Source: Bacteroides stercorirosoris (GTDB lineage: Bacteria; Bacteroidota; Bacteroidia; Bacteroidales; Bacteroidaceae). Taken from it: 64,000 bases of DNA. The position numbers and the translations under genes are program-made. The DNA is taken from contig NZ_FQZN01000012.1 of assembly GCF_900142015.1 (NCBI RefSeq), forward strand, positions 1-64,000, in the 5' to 3' direction. How positions within the stretch are numbered: position 1 is the first letter of the stretch; the number at the start of each line of letters is the position of its first letter. The notes beneath the pieces are model-generated. The model was given only the letters and a program-made list of their open reading frames with translations, was not told the DNA's origin and searched no databases. This document shows, in pieces, positions 52,876-60,698 of this stretch.

Positions 52876-53121
52876 ATGAAAATGGTATTGAGAGTTTCAT
52901 TGAGAGAGGCAGGAAGAGCTTCGGAAGCGATAAATGATAATTGGCATTTGAAAAAAGGGTTCAATCAGGTTGAAACCAATGTTTGGGAGGCTGATAGTGA
53001 GTTCTGGGGAGACCTGGAGGATGAGGATAATGTTGATGAGTTGAAGTTCTTGGTTGAAAACCAGTTTGGCTTTTTGGGAATATCGGAAGATGAATATGAA
53101 TTTAATGAAGAGGAGGAATAA
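52876..53121 (+). CDS. Small acidic phage protein
   Basis: 81 residues from ATG 52876, which follows AAAGGAGG, a strong ribosome site; a longer upstream frame runs into the operator region. Acidic C-terminus (EDEYEFNEEEE). Not recognised. First gene of the rightward early operon, so a candidate Cro, antirepressor or early host-takeover protein. Confidence 0.6.
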   Translation: MKMVLRVSLREAGRASEAINDNWHLKKGFNQVETNVWEADSEFWGDLEDEDNVDELKFLVENQFGFLGISEDEYEFNEEEE

Positions 53122-53124
53122 GTA

Positions 53125-53490
53125 ATGACACAGAAAGAATTTGAAGAGAGAACAGGAAGGTCGGTAACGGCAGAAGTGTATGCAAACATCGAAAAGGTGT
53201 ATATGAATACCAATCTCGACAAGGATGCATTTTGCAATGCATACAAGAAAGCTCCGCAAGTACTTTCTGACCTTGAAAGACAAACGGTGTTGGTGAGAGA
53301 ATTATTTGAGGAGCGCAGAATGATGGCGAATTTCCTGATCGAACAGGCTGAGAAGTGGAGTGCATCAGATTTGAGAGATAAGGCAATTAGCATGATTGGT
53401 GAGAAAGAGTATCTCCGCAGGAAGATTGAGAGAGGTTTTAACCTTTGGGAAGTGGATAAAGAGATGCTTATGGAGTTGTTGAAAGTTTGA
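53125..53490 (+). CDS. Hypothetical phage protein
   Basis: 121 residues, helical, charged; EEFERTGR-like start (MTQKEFEERTGRSVTAEVYA) and FLIEQAEKWSASDLRDKAIS. I recognise it as a recurring Bacteroides phage hypothetical but know no function. Starts 3 bases after the preceding gene. Confidence 0.55.
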   Translation: MTQKEFEERTGRSVTAEVYANIEKVYMNTNLDKDAFCNAYKKAPQVLSDLERQTVLVRELFEERRMMANFLIEQAEKWSASDLRDKAISMIGEKEYLRRKIERGFNLWEVDKEMLMELLKV

Positions 53491-53967
53491 TTCAGGATGA
53501 CAGGCTGGAGCGGTCATAGAGCCTACCCTTTGATGGGACTCCAGCCACGCATGCAGGCTTAGTTTTTCGTTGCAGTCCTTTTGAGAATGTGCCATCCTTC
53601 GGGAGAATCTGAAAAGAGACGCAGGTTGAATATCCTTAATATTTCGCACGGCAGCGTTAAGCCGGTCCCCATCTGGTCTTTGAGCCTACCCTTTGATGTG
53701 GAGATGTGGGAACCATTGGAGTGATTGCCCTAAGTGATCTATTCGGAATAATCCGCGACCAGTCGTTAAAAGCGGCATCATAAGAAGGTCGAGCACACAA
53801 CGTTCGAAGCAAGCAGCCGAAAGGTCGAGGCAAGCAGACGGGTTAAGTAAATCAGCCGAACATGCCCCGAACGGTTATGCAGTGAAGTATAGTAGCTGAT
53901 AACTCCGGTGGGAAGAGCAGAGAGAGCTTATCGGGGCACAATTATTAACCAATAAATAACTGAGTGT
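53491..53967 (+). ncRNA. Candidate structured RNA, about 470 bases
   Basis: No frame above 60 codons is credible on the plus strand. Two hairpins share the loop element GGTC-N3-GAGCCTACCCTTTGATG (53512-53535 and 53675-53698) but have unrelated stems: GGCTGGAG/CTCCAGCC (53503-53510 with 53539-53546) and an 11-bp helix (53664-53674 with 53702-53714, two bulges). A third domain is closed by TGCCCCGA/TCGGGGCA (53863-53870 with 53931-53938) with an inner stem GTTAT-CAG/CTG-ATAAC. AAGGTCGAG and GCAAGCAG are each repeated once (53785-53837). A UUCG tetraloop hairpin lies at 53595-53604. Probably transcribed with the early operon. Confidence 0.6.
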
Positions 53968-54192
53968 ATGAAAGTACAGATAGAATTTCAAGAATCTAAC
54001 AACAGACTTATTGGGGATGCAACATTCTCATTAAGCATTACAGATGTCCCCGTTTTGAATATGAATGTTTTAAATGGATTGTATGAAATGGTCGAACGGG
54101 CATATCTTGATTATCACAAAATGAGGAATAAACGAGATATGCCTGCTGAAGGAATAGAATTTATTCGTAATAATCCTCAAGGTATTGGATGA
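53968..54192 (+). CDS. Small hypothetical phage protein
   Basis: 74 residues, MKVQIEFQESNNRLIGDATF; no recognised domain. It follows the structured region, whose last helix ends 29 bases before its ATG. Its end overlaps the convergent gene's 3' end by 32 bases. Confidence 0.5.
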   Translation: MKVQIEFQESNNRLIGDATFSLSITDVPVLNMNVLNGLYEMVERAYLDYHKMRNKRDMPAEGIEFIRNNPQGIG

Positions 54193-54478
54193 AGAAATTC
54201 ATGTAGTATCTGATTTCTTTGAATTTCTCTTCATTAAAAGAAGCCCTACCAAGAATTGCAGAACCGAATTTCAAACTTGGTAAATCAGATATTAATTTAT
54301 TCAATGGCAACCCATGATCGAATGCGTACACAAGATGTACAAATTCAATTAGTAATTCCTGTAAGCCGGGGAAAGGATTCATGTAGTCTTTCAGAGAACA
54401 TTTTTCTCCTTCTGCTTGGATGGAATCTAATTGTTTAATCAGTTCTTCTGCTCTGATTTTAAAGTCTTGAGGTTTCAT
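54161..54478 (-). CDS. Hypothetical protein on the opposite strand
   Basis: 105 residues, soluble and helical (MKPQDFKIRAEELIKQLDSI). Not recognised. It is read against the early operon and has its own TAACTTTG box (54508-54515), so it may be expressed in the lysogen, as morons are. Confidence 0.5.
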   Translation of the reverse strand: MKPQDFKIRAEELIKQLDSIQAEGEKCSLKDYMNPFPGLQELLIEFVHLVYAFDHGLPLNKLISDLPSLKFGSAILGRASFNEEKFKEIRYYMNFFIQYLEDYYE

Positions 54479-54507
54479 AATTACTTAATTTTTTTGATTA
54501 GACACCA

Positions 54508-54515
54508 CAAAGTTA
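54508..54515 (-). promoter_or_regulatory. Bacteroides -7 box of the opposite-strand gene
   Basis: TAACTTTG on the minus strand, 30 bases upstream of the ATG at 54478. Confidence 0.45.
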
Positions 54516-54566
54516 AGTAAATCCCCTGACAAAAGCGTGATGCTGCCGACCGAATCGGTTCAGGGG
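54512..54566 (+). ncRNA. Small structured leader resembling the 53842-53938 domain
   Basis: GTTAAGTAAATC (54512-54523) also occurs at 53842-53853; here it is followed by CCCCTGA/TCAGGGG (54523-54529 with 54560-54566), enclosing AGC/GCT and CCGA/TCGG hairpins. Both elements are followed by an ACAA(A)TTATTAA tail and then a gene start. It forms the leader of the gene at 54598. Confidence 0.45.
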
Positions 54567-54597
54567 AACAAATTATTAATCATTAATTTTCAAAGAT

Positions 54598-54810
54598 ATG
54601 GAAAAGTACACAAAAGAAAGTCTGGCTAAAATGATGCCGGAAGAGTTGGAGAATGTAGTTCTAGAATTGCAGACTCAGTTAGAAGCAGAGAAGTTAACGA
54701 GTAAGCAATATTCTACTTGGTGGAATCAGGAATCAGAGAAATGCAGAAGAGAAGGTGAAAAGCTGAATGTATTGCATAACCTGATTCATTCTTGGGAAGA
54801 TAAATTTTAA
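54598..54810 (+). CDS. Small coiled-coil phage protein
   Basis: 70 residues, predicted coiled coil (EELENVVLELQTQLEAEKL). Not recognised. Followed 16 bases later by the next gene. Confidence 0.5.
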   Translation: MEKYTKESLAKMMPEELENVVLELQTQLEAEKLTSKQYSTWWNQESEKCRREGEKLNVLHNLIHSWEDKF

Positions 54811-54826
54811 GATGAGGAGGTAAAAA

Positions 54827-55024
54827 ATGAAAGAGGATGAAAGAAAGCCTATTGCGCCCACGTTGCGCAATATGGAAGTTAATGATGTGGAAGAATGGCC
54901 GTTAGAAAGAATTGATACTGTTACAATGACTGTCGGTCGGTTCTCCCGTAAGTTTCGGGCGAAAGGCATTAAGTTCAGGACATGGACGGATAAGCTGGAG
55001 GTGAAGGTTCAAAGAATAGCGTAA
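54827..55024 (+). CDS. Small hypothetical phage protein
   Basis: 65 residues, charged; VNDVEEWPLERIDTVTMTVG then RFSRKFRAKGIKFRTW. Good ribosome site (GATGAGGAGG) before the ATG. Two bases separate it from the next gene. Not recognised. Confidence 0.5.
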   Translation: MKEDERKPIAPTLRNMEVNDVEEWPLERIDTVTMTVGRFSRKFRAKGIKFRTWTDKLEVKVQRIA

Positions 55025-55026
55025 GT

Positions 55027-55392
55027 ATGGAAAGTCTGTCATGTGCTGAAAGAGAGATTGCGAATGAGTATTGCAAAGGCTACTCGGATAAGGAAGTGGC
55101 GGACAATCTGGATAAATCATATTGGACCGTCAAGACTCAGAAAAAAGCTATATACAAGAAGCTCGGAATATCGAAAGATACCGAGCTTATTTTGTATATG
55201 GTATGTGAGAGGGTGCAGCGTAGATTCGATTTGAAAGAGATACGCAGGCATGGTTTAGAATTATTGTTCTCTGCCCTATTTCTGATTATGCAGGTGACTT
55301 GTAATAATCTGGATAATATGAGAGCGATGAGAGTGAGAAGAGGTCGAAAGATAGAGTATGTATGTGATTATGGAGGTGATGAAGATGGATGA
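55027..55392 (+). CDS. LuxR-type helix-turn-helix protein with a membrane segment
   Basis: 121 residues. The N-terminal ~55 residues match the GerE/LuxR helix-turn-helix (SCAEREIANEYCKGYSDKEV then WTVKTQKKAIYKKLG). A hydrophobic stretch follows (LELLFSALFLIMQV, about 78-92). It is likely a transcription factor of the early operon, possibly membrane-attached. The 3' end overlaps the next gene by 8 bases. Confidence 0.65.
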   Translation: MESLSCAEREIANEYCKGYSDKEVADNLDKSYWTVKTQKKAIYKKLGISKDTELILYMVCERVQRRFDLKEIRRHGLELLFSALFLIMQVTCNNLDNMRAMRVRRGRKIEYVCDYGGDEDG

Positions 55393-55609
55393 GATGGATA
55401 GAAAACAAATAGACCATCTGGTAAATATCTATCGGGTGATGAATCAGAAAACATTCGGATTCCGGTTCTCAGCGACAATAGTCGGGGGACGTACCCGGTT
55501 GCAGAGGTTGATTGAGAAAGGCGAGATCAGGACTGAGAAAAAAAGTGTGTCACAGAATGGAAAATTGTATTGCAATGCCAGTGATGTGTTGCGTTACGCA
55601 GTAGCATAG
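55385..55609 (+). CDS. Small winged-helix-like or excisionase-like protein
   Basis: 74 residues from ATG 55385 (after GGAGGTGATGAAG); an earlier ATG in frame lies inside the preceding gene. GGRTRLQRLIEKGEIRTEKK, then NGKLYCNASDVLRYAV, looks like a MerR/excisionase-type DNA-binding fold; low certainty. Confidence 0.5.
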   Translation: MDEMDRKQIDHLVNIYRVMNQKTFGFRFSATIVGGRTRLQRLIEKGEIRTEKKSVSQNGKLYCNASDVLRYAVA

Positions 55610-55612
55610 GAT

Positions 55613-55801
55613 ATGAAAGCAAAAGATTGGTTCTATTATTCACTGATGGTGGTGTTATCGCTGCCAATCGGTTTGATTTGTTGTGAGGGAGCGATAGTAT
55701 TACAGATTATTGGTCTGGGATATGCATATCTATTTTTTAGGAATCTATTAAAGCCAGCGTTCGATGGGAAGAAGGAACAGGATAATTCAGGTGAGGAATG
55801 A
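55613..55801 (+). CDS. Small membrane protein
   Basis: 62 residues with two membrane segments (SLMVVLSLPIGLICC; AIVLQIIGLGYAYLFF). Unknown, four bases after the previous gene. Its end overlaps the next gene's start. Confidence 0.5.
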   Translation: MKAKDWFYYSLMVVLSLPIGLICCEGAIVLQIIGLGYAYLFFRNLLKPAFDGKKEQDNSGEE

Positions 55802-56108
55802 GATAGCAAGGAGCATAGATCGGTTGGCTTATCGTGCCAGGATCAATTCATGCGATGAGGAGGTATTAGAGAGGTTCGGGGTATCTATTCAGGTGGAGTA
55901 TGATGTAATGGATGATTTCTATCGTAGAGTTGAGATCATTGATTTATCGGTATCAGATGGAGAAAGGAAGGACTATCCGAATATTGCGAAGATGATTGGT
56001 GATAGATTAGGCTGGAGGCTTAAAGAGATGAATGAAGAGAATGAAAATGATTTTCTGGATAGTCTTTCTCTGTCAGAGAAGAAGGAAATTTTTGATTGGA
56101 TATCATAG
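55764..56108 (+). CDS. Hypothetical phage protein
   Basis: 114 residues as given; a GTG at 55791 (VRNEIARSID) is an alternative start with less overlap with the preceding gene. Charged, helical, no recognised domain. Confidence 0.45.
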   Translation: MGRRNRIIQVRNEIARSIDRLAYRARINSCDEEVLERFGVSIQVEYDVMDDFYRRVEIIDLSVSDGERKDYPNIAKMIGDRLGWRLKEMNEENENDFLDSLSLSEKKEIFDWIS

Positions 56109-56122
56109 CCCGTGAGGGTGAT

Positions 56123-56136
56123 TCTCCTTTTGGAGA
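56123..56136 (+). terminator. Short hairpin after the small-gene block
   Basis: TCTCC pairs with GGAGA around TTTT (56123-56136), followed by a T-rich stretch. A weak terminator or processing site. Confidence 0.4.
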
Positions 56137-56168
56137 TGTGTTTTGTTTGCTTTAGTTTTTTGATTGGA

Positions 56169-56224
56169 GGGCGAGGAAAGAACATAGGTTCTGGCCACAT
56201 GGGAGTTCGATTCTCTCTCGCCCT
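56169..56224 (+). ncRNA. tRNA-like element: acceptor stem and T arm, no conventional anticodon arm
   Basis: GGGCGAG (56169-56175) pairs perfectly with CTCGCCC (56217-56223). A T arm GGGAG-TTCGATT-CTCTC fills 56201-56217 region, with the canonical seven-base loop. Only 25 bases (56176-56200) lie between acceptor and T arm; they hold one hairpin, AGAAC-ATAG-GTTCT, whose loop is too short to be an anticodon loop. So it looks like the tRNA top half joined to a substitute stem. No CCA is encoded; T follows the acceptor strand. It sits just before the ERF gene. Confidence 0.6.
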
Positions 56225-56254
56225 ACGACGTTTTATTCTAAAATTTAGTGAGAT

Positions 56255-56815
56255 ATGGTACAAGAATTAGTAACGATTCAGCAGAAGCTGAAAGCCCCCA
56301 AAGGGCAGTACAACAATTTTGGGAAATATAAGTACCGGAGTTGTGAGGACATTTTAGAGAGTGTGAAACCCATTCTAACAGAATGTAAGTGTTCATTAGT
56401 GATTACGGATGATGTGGTACAGGTTGGAACTCGTATCTACATTAAGGCAACGGCAACTCTTACCAATAGTCAAGGGGAACAAGTTCAGACATCGGCAATG
56501 GCCCGTGAAGATGAGATATTGAAAGGTATGGCGTCTTCACAAGTCACAGGAGCGTGTAGCTCTTATGCAAGAAAGTATGCTTTGAATGGTCTGTTTTGTA
56601 TTGATGACACAAAAGACCCGGATGCTACCAACAAGCATGGGAAGGATGAGCCGCAGGTAGATGAGGATAGTTTGAGCCTTGCATTGGAATTGATTAGAAA
56701 TGCGAAAGCCACGGCAGACCTCACGCAGATATATAATGAGTGTGAAGGATTCAGAGGTAACAGCAAGTTTATGAATGCGTTGAGTATGCGAAGAAAGGAG
56801 ATTGAGAAGAGATGA
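56255..56815 (+). CDS. ERF-family single-strand annealing protein
   Basis: 186 residues. The ERF domain covers about 1-125: KGQYNNFGKYKYRSCEDILE and the conserved GACSSYARKYALNGLFCIDD. It anneals complementary single strands during phage recombination and repair, like P22 Erf, and usually works with a nuclease; the PD-(D/E)XK nuclease gene downstream overlaps its stop by four bases. C-terminal ~55 residues are a helical oligomerisation or partner region. Confidence 0.85.
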   Translation: MVQELVTIQQKLKAPKGQYNNFGKYKYRSCEDILESVKPILTECKCSLVITDDVVQVGTRIYIKATATLTNSQGEQVQTSAMAREDEILKGMASSQVTGACSSYARKYALNGLFCIDDTKDPDATNKHGKDEPQVDEDSLSLALELIRNAKATADLTQIYNECEGFRGNSKFMNALSMRRKEIEKR

Positions 56816-57729
56816 AGTTGAAGGAAAGTCCGGTAGTGTTTGACCAAGAGAGGCATACCTACCGTCTGGAGGATATTTTGTTGGAGGGTGTAACTACCCT
56901 CCTACGGAATCAGCTTTTCCAGAATAAATATGATGGTGTACCAGATTTCGTGCTGGAACGAGCAAAGGATAAAGGAACCTTGGTACATGAACAGTGTGAA
57001 TTGGTGGATGCCTTAGGTATTGAGCCGGTGGTTCTGGAAGCGAAGAATTATAAGATCCTGAAAGAAGAGCATGGATTGAAGCCAATAGCTAATGAATATC
57101 TCATTTCTGATGAGGTCGCTTTTGCAAGCAGTGTGGATGTTATATTCGATGGAGAATCAGAGAATGATGATGAGGTATACCTTGCGGATATAAAGACTAC
57201 GGCAAAGCTTGATGTTGATTGGTTGAGTTGGCAGTTGAGTATCTATGCCTATATGTTTGAGATGCAAAACCCTCATCTAAGGGTTAAGAAGTTATATGCT
57301 ATCTGGTTGAGGAATGAAGTGAAAGAGTTGAAGGAAGTTCAGAGGATCGACAATGATACAATACAAAAGTTGTTTGATTGTGAGATGAAAGGTGAACCAT
57401 TTACATCTTCTGAAATACCCTTGCCGGAGAACGGGCAAATAGTCCCCGTAGAGGTATTCGAAAGAGCTCAGACTATTATCTCCTTAGATGGAAAGATAAA
57501 ACAGCTCACAGAGGAAAAGAAACGTATCTCCGAAGAATTGTATCAGTATATGGAAGAAACCGGAGAATCAAAGTGTGAGCATGAGTTATTTATCGTATCA
57601 AGGGTGATGCCTACCACAAAGAAGTCTCTCGATGCGAAGGGGCTGGAGAAATGTGAGCCGGCAATTTATAAGCAGTTCCTGAAAGAGACGGCAGTAAAAG
57701 GTAGTATAAGAGTAACACCGAGGAAATAA
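56812..57729 (+). CDS. PD-(D/E)XK nuclease (RecB/Cas4-like exonuclease)
   Basis: 305 residues. The nuclease core shows FASSVDVIFDGESEN, the catalytic YLADIKTTAKLD (Asp and Lys of the E/D-x-K motif, near residue 127) and QLSIYAYMFEMQ (motif with Gln and Tyr). An N-terminal KGTLVHEQCELVDAL matches the family's His-containing helix. Likely the exonuclease partner of the ERF protein. Followed without gap by the NinB-like gene. Confidence 0.8.
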   Translation: MKLKESPVVFDQERHTYRLEDILLEGVTTLLRNQLFQNKYDGVPDFVLERAKDKGTLVHEQCELVDALGIEPVVLEAKNYKILKEEHGLKPIANEYLISDEVAFASSVDVIFDGESENDDEVYLADIKTTAKLDVDWLSWQLSIYAYMFEMQNPHLRVKKLYAIWLRNEVKELKEVQRIDNDTIQKLFDCEMKGEPFTSSEIPLPENGQIVPVEVFERAQTIISLDGKIKQLTEEKKRISEELYQYMEETGESKCEHELFIVSRVMPTTKKSLDAKGLEKCEPAIYKQFLKETAVKGSIRVTPRK

Positions 57730-58151
57730 TGGCAGAGGAAGCGATACTAACAAAGCATGATGGTGAGGTGAAGATGTCAAAGGACTTTGATTATCTATGT
57801 TCTAAGCTCAGAAATGGCAGGTATAAGTTAAGTATCGTTCGCTGTTCGGAGAAAAGAACAATCAGCCAAAATGATTTGATGTGGATGTGGTTCGGATGTA
57901 TTGAAGATGAGACCGGTACACCGAAGAATGATATTTACCTGTATTATTGCAAGAAGTTCCTGAGCCGTTTGGCCCTCGTTAATGGTGAAGAGGTGATGAT
58001 ATATGATACTTCTTCCAAGTTGAACACCAAACAGATGTCGGACTTCATGACGAAGATTCAGGTGGATGCAGTGATGGAACTCGGTATTAATCTACCTCAA
58101 CCGATTGATCGGTTCTATGAGAGTTTCGTGGGAGAATATGGAAGAAGATGA
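57729..58151 (+). CDS. NinB-like recombination protein
   Basis: 140 residues. RTISQNDLMWMWFGCIEDET followed by YDTSSKLNTKQMSDFMTKIQ, and the tail LPQPIDRFYE, resemble lambda NinB/Orf, a recombination mediator that binds SSB and DNA and helps load annealing proteins. It overlaps the nuclease stop by one base. Assignment from pattern; a search should confirm it. Confidence 0.65.
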   Translation: MAEEAILTKHDGEVKMSKDFDYLCSKLRNGRYKLSIVRCSEKRTISQNDLMWMWFGCIEDETGTPKNDIYLYYCKKFLSRLALVNGEEVMIYDTSSKLNTKQMSDFMTKIQVDAVMELGINLPQPIDRFYESFVGEYGRR

Positions 58152-58176
58152 GCGGGCCGTTTGGTTCGCTCTTTTT
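58150..58176 (+). terminator. Intrinsic terminator inside the early operon
   Basis: GAGCG-GGCC pairs with GGTT-CGCTC (two G-U pairs) around GTTT, then TTTTT. It may reduce read-through into the following genes or be a site for antitermination. Confidence 0.65.
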
Positions 58177-58199
58177 ATTAATACATAAATAGTTTTAGT

Positions 58200-58823
58200 A
58201 TGGAAATTCAAAAAGTGAAGATCACGAAGGATAACACCTGTATGGTAGTGTATTCTAATGCTGACGGTGATGTGATAACGCATCAGGGAGGTAATATCAT
58301 TCACAAGGATTTGAGAGAGGCCATGAATGCCCTAATCCCTCACCTTGCAGTATTAACAGAACAGAGAGAAGCGTATAACAGTACGTTATCAGAGGTAAGG
58401 GCGAAGGATGATCTTCCGGTGAAGTTATCTGTTCAGGGTGTCAGCATCTCCGGAGATGCGATAAATAATGGTATTCAGATCACCGGTTGCCGGATGTTGT
58501 TAACAGGTAAGGTTCTTAACCTGAACAGTCCTACTGCGATGCTTGATGGGGAGACAGATAGGTATGAATATGCTGATGATTTGTATCAGTTGATAGAGAA
58601 TATCAAGTTTGAGGTCCGGCAGTACATTGAGCAAAAGAAGTGGGCAATCAAGCAAGGAGAATTATTTGAAGATGGAGACGGTACGCCGTTTGATGGTTCA
58701 GTTGAAGATTTGACCTCCGGCATTGATATTCCTCAAGCGGATATCGCAGTAGTGGAAGCCCCCCAGCCGGAGAAGGAAGTGAAGAAGATGAAGAAAACCA
58801 AGAAAACTAAGAGCGCAGCGTAA
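58200..58823 (+). CDS. Hypothetical phage protein with Lys-rich tail
   Basis: 207 residues. A beta-rich domain (about 1-160; KVKITKDNTCMVVYSNADGD), a disordered linker and a Lys-rich tail (KKMKKTKKTKSAA). It lies two bases before the helicase gene, so it probably works with DNA replication. Not recognised. Confidence 0.55.
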   Translation: MEIQKVKITKDNTCMVVYSNADGDVITHQGGNIIHKDLREAMNALIPHLAVLTEQREAYNSTLSEVRAKDDLPVKLSVQGVSISGDAINNGIQITGCRMLLTGKVLNLNSPTAMLDGETDRYEYADDLYQLIENIKFEVRQYIEQKKWAIKQGELFEDGDGTPFDGSVEDLTSGIDIPQADIAVVEAPQPEKEVKKMKKTKKTKSAA

Positions 58824-58824
58824 G

Positions 58825-60534
58825 ATGTTAGGTCCTTTAAAGATTGTACTCACCCCGAATTGCTATAAGGTTTCATTCGATTTTCACCCAATGATGTTGA
58901 AGTGTGTGAAGAGGATACCAAGTGCCGAGTGGAACATGGATGGTAAGTTCTGGAAGGTAAGCACTGCCGATTACAATTACCTGAAAGTGATGGCTGATTG
59001 GGCGATACAGAACAGGTATTGTGGAGGTGTTAAGGCTTATAAAGAGGAACAACCGGTTCAGGACTACACGTTGCCGCCTATGCCGACATTGAAGGTTGAG
59101 CATGGGTTAAAGATTGATCCCTATGATTATCAGAAGGAAGGAATTGCGTATGCTCTCATTCATAAGCGTTGCTTCTTTGGTGATGAGCCGGGATTAGGAA
59201 AAACGATGCAAGCAATAGGCACGGTCTCGATAGCACAAGCATGGCCGTGCCTAATTGTTTGTCCGTCCGGATTGAAAATGAATTGGCAGCGTGAGTTTAT
59301 GAAGTTTGCCGGTATTCAGGCAGTGATTTTGGATGATAAGAACCGGCAGACATGGCAGTCATTTTGGGAGATGAAGAATCAGCAAGGGCAACCAATGTGT
59401 AAGGTCTTCATCACGAATTATGAGAGCTTAAAGAAATTCTTTGTATCTGGTATCAAGGAATCAAACCGATTCACTCTAAAAAGTATCCGCTTTGATTCTC
59501 GCGTAGATTTGTTCCGGTCTGTGATAGTTGATGAAAGTCAGAAATGTAAGTCCAGCAAAACACAGCAGAGTAAGTTTGTCGAGGGGATATGTAAAGGGAA
59601 AGAATGGATATTTCTACTTACGGGTACTCCAGTAGTGAACAATAATACCGATCTCATCCAACAGTTGAAGATATTGGATCGCCTGGATGATTTCGGAGGC
59701 TATAAGTATTTCACCGAAAGATATTGTTCCGGGATTAGTAAATCAAGTAATTCGAAGGAACTAAATTGGAAACTGAGAAAGGTCTGTTTCTTCCGTCGGC
59801 TAAAGAAGGATGTGCTTACCCAGTTGCCTGATAAGACCCGAATGTATATCACTGTAGACATTACTAATAGAACTGAGTATGAAGTCGCTGAGCGCAATAT
59901 AATAGAGTATCTGCGCAAGTACAAGAAGGCCGATGATGAGAAGATTCAGAAAGCAATGAGAGGACAAGTAATGGTGCAGATGGGAATACTGAAACAGGTG
60001 TCTGCCCGTGGAAAGATTAAGGCGGCTACGGAATTAATAAGTGATACGGTGGAAGGTGGTAATAAGTTGATTGTGTTTGGGTTCTTGAAAGATGTGATTG
60101 CTCAGTTGAAAGATGAGTTCCCTGATGCGGTTACTGTCACCGGGAAAGATAATGATGCGCAAAAGCAAAGATCGGTAGATGCATTTCAGACGGATGAGAA
60201 AACGAAAATCATTCTGCTCAACTACAAGTCAGGTGGTACAGGTCTAACACTGACAGCCAGTTCAGATGTGTTGTTTATCGAGTTCCCATGGACGTATGCG
60301 GATTGTTGCCAGGCGGAAGACCGGGCACATCGTAATGGTCAAAAGAATGCGGTTCTCTGTCGGTATTTGCTGGGAAAGGGTACGATTGATGAGTACATGT
60401 ATCAGGTTATTCAGACCAAGAAGGAAATCAGCAATGACGTGACGGGAACGGATGATGTTGTGGAGGAATCAACTGTAAGTAAGGAAGAACAGATGTTAAA
60501 CCTCGCTATGGATATGTTCAAGGATAAGATTTAG
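58825..60534 (+). CDS. SNF2-family helicase (SMARCAL1/HARP-like)
   Basis: 569 residues. An N-terminal ~80-residue domain (CYKVSFDFHPMMLKCVKRIP) resembles the HARP-like region of SMARCAL1 enzymes. The helicase core has motif I GDEPGLGKTMQAI (about 119-131), motif II VDESQKCK (near 235), LTGTPVVNN, and the C-terminal motifs SGGTGLTLTASS and QAEDRAHRNGQ. It should translocate on duplex DNA or remodel branched DNA for phage replication or repair. Codon use and context match the neighbours. Confidence 0.85.
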   Translation: MLGPLKIVLTPNCYKVSFDFHPMMLKCVKRIPSAEWNMDGKFWKVSTADYNYLKVMADWAIQNRYCGGVKAYKEEQPVQDYTLPPMPTLKVEHGLKIDPYDYQKEGIAYALIHKRCFFGDEPGLGKTMQAIGTVSIAQAWPCLIVCPSGLKMNWQREFMKFAGIQAVILDDKNRQTWQSFWEMKNQQGQPMCKVFITNYESLKKFFVSGIKESNRFTLKSIRFDSRVDLFRSVIVDESQKCKSSKTQQSKFVEGICKGKEWIFLLTGTPVVNNNTDLIQQLKILDRLDDFGGYKYFTERYCSGISKSSNSKELNWKLRKVCFFRRLKKDVLTQLPDKTRMYITVDITNRTEYEVAERNIIEYLRKYKKADDEKIQKAMRGQVMVQMGILKQVSARGKIKAATELISDTVEGGNKLIVFGFLKDVIAQLKDEFPDAVTVTGKDNDAQKQRSVDAFQTDEKTKIILLNYKSGGTGLTLTASSDVLFIEFPWTYADCCQAEDRAHRNGQKNAVLCRYLLGKGTIDEYMYQVIQTKKEISNDVTGTDDVVEESTVSKEEQMLNLAMDMFKDKI

Positions 60535-60543
60535 ATAGTAATT

Positions 60544-60687
60544 ATGAAATTAAGAATGAATAGAGACAAGGCCCTGTTAACTCCATCAGTTGGGGTATTC
60601 TGGGGGAATGAAAGTCGGAATGGTGGATATAAGATTAGTATATCTGTCATATTCTTGTGTTTTGAGATTGAATTATTAATGTTCTAA
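60544..60687 (+). CDS. Small phage protein, 47 residues
   Basis: MKLRMNRDKALLTPSVGVFW then GNESRNGGYKISISVIFLCF; the only frame in the 164-base gap between the helicase and the PcfK-like genes. The sequence (two short beta strands with GG turns) recurs in type in Bacteroides phage genomes as I remember them; function unknown. Confidence 0.5.
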   Translation: MKLRMNRDKALLTPSVGVFWGNESRNGGYKISISVIFLCFEIELLMF

Positions 60688-60698
60688 AACAAAGTACT

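Noticed and set aside
56169..56224. Could the tRNA-like element be an ordinary tRNA?
   Set aside because: The distance between acceptor and T arm leaves no space for a seven-base anticodon loop with a five-base-pair stem plus a D arm.
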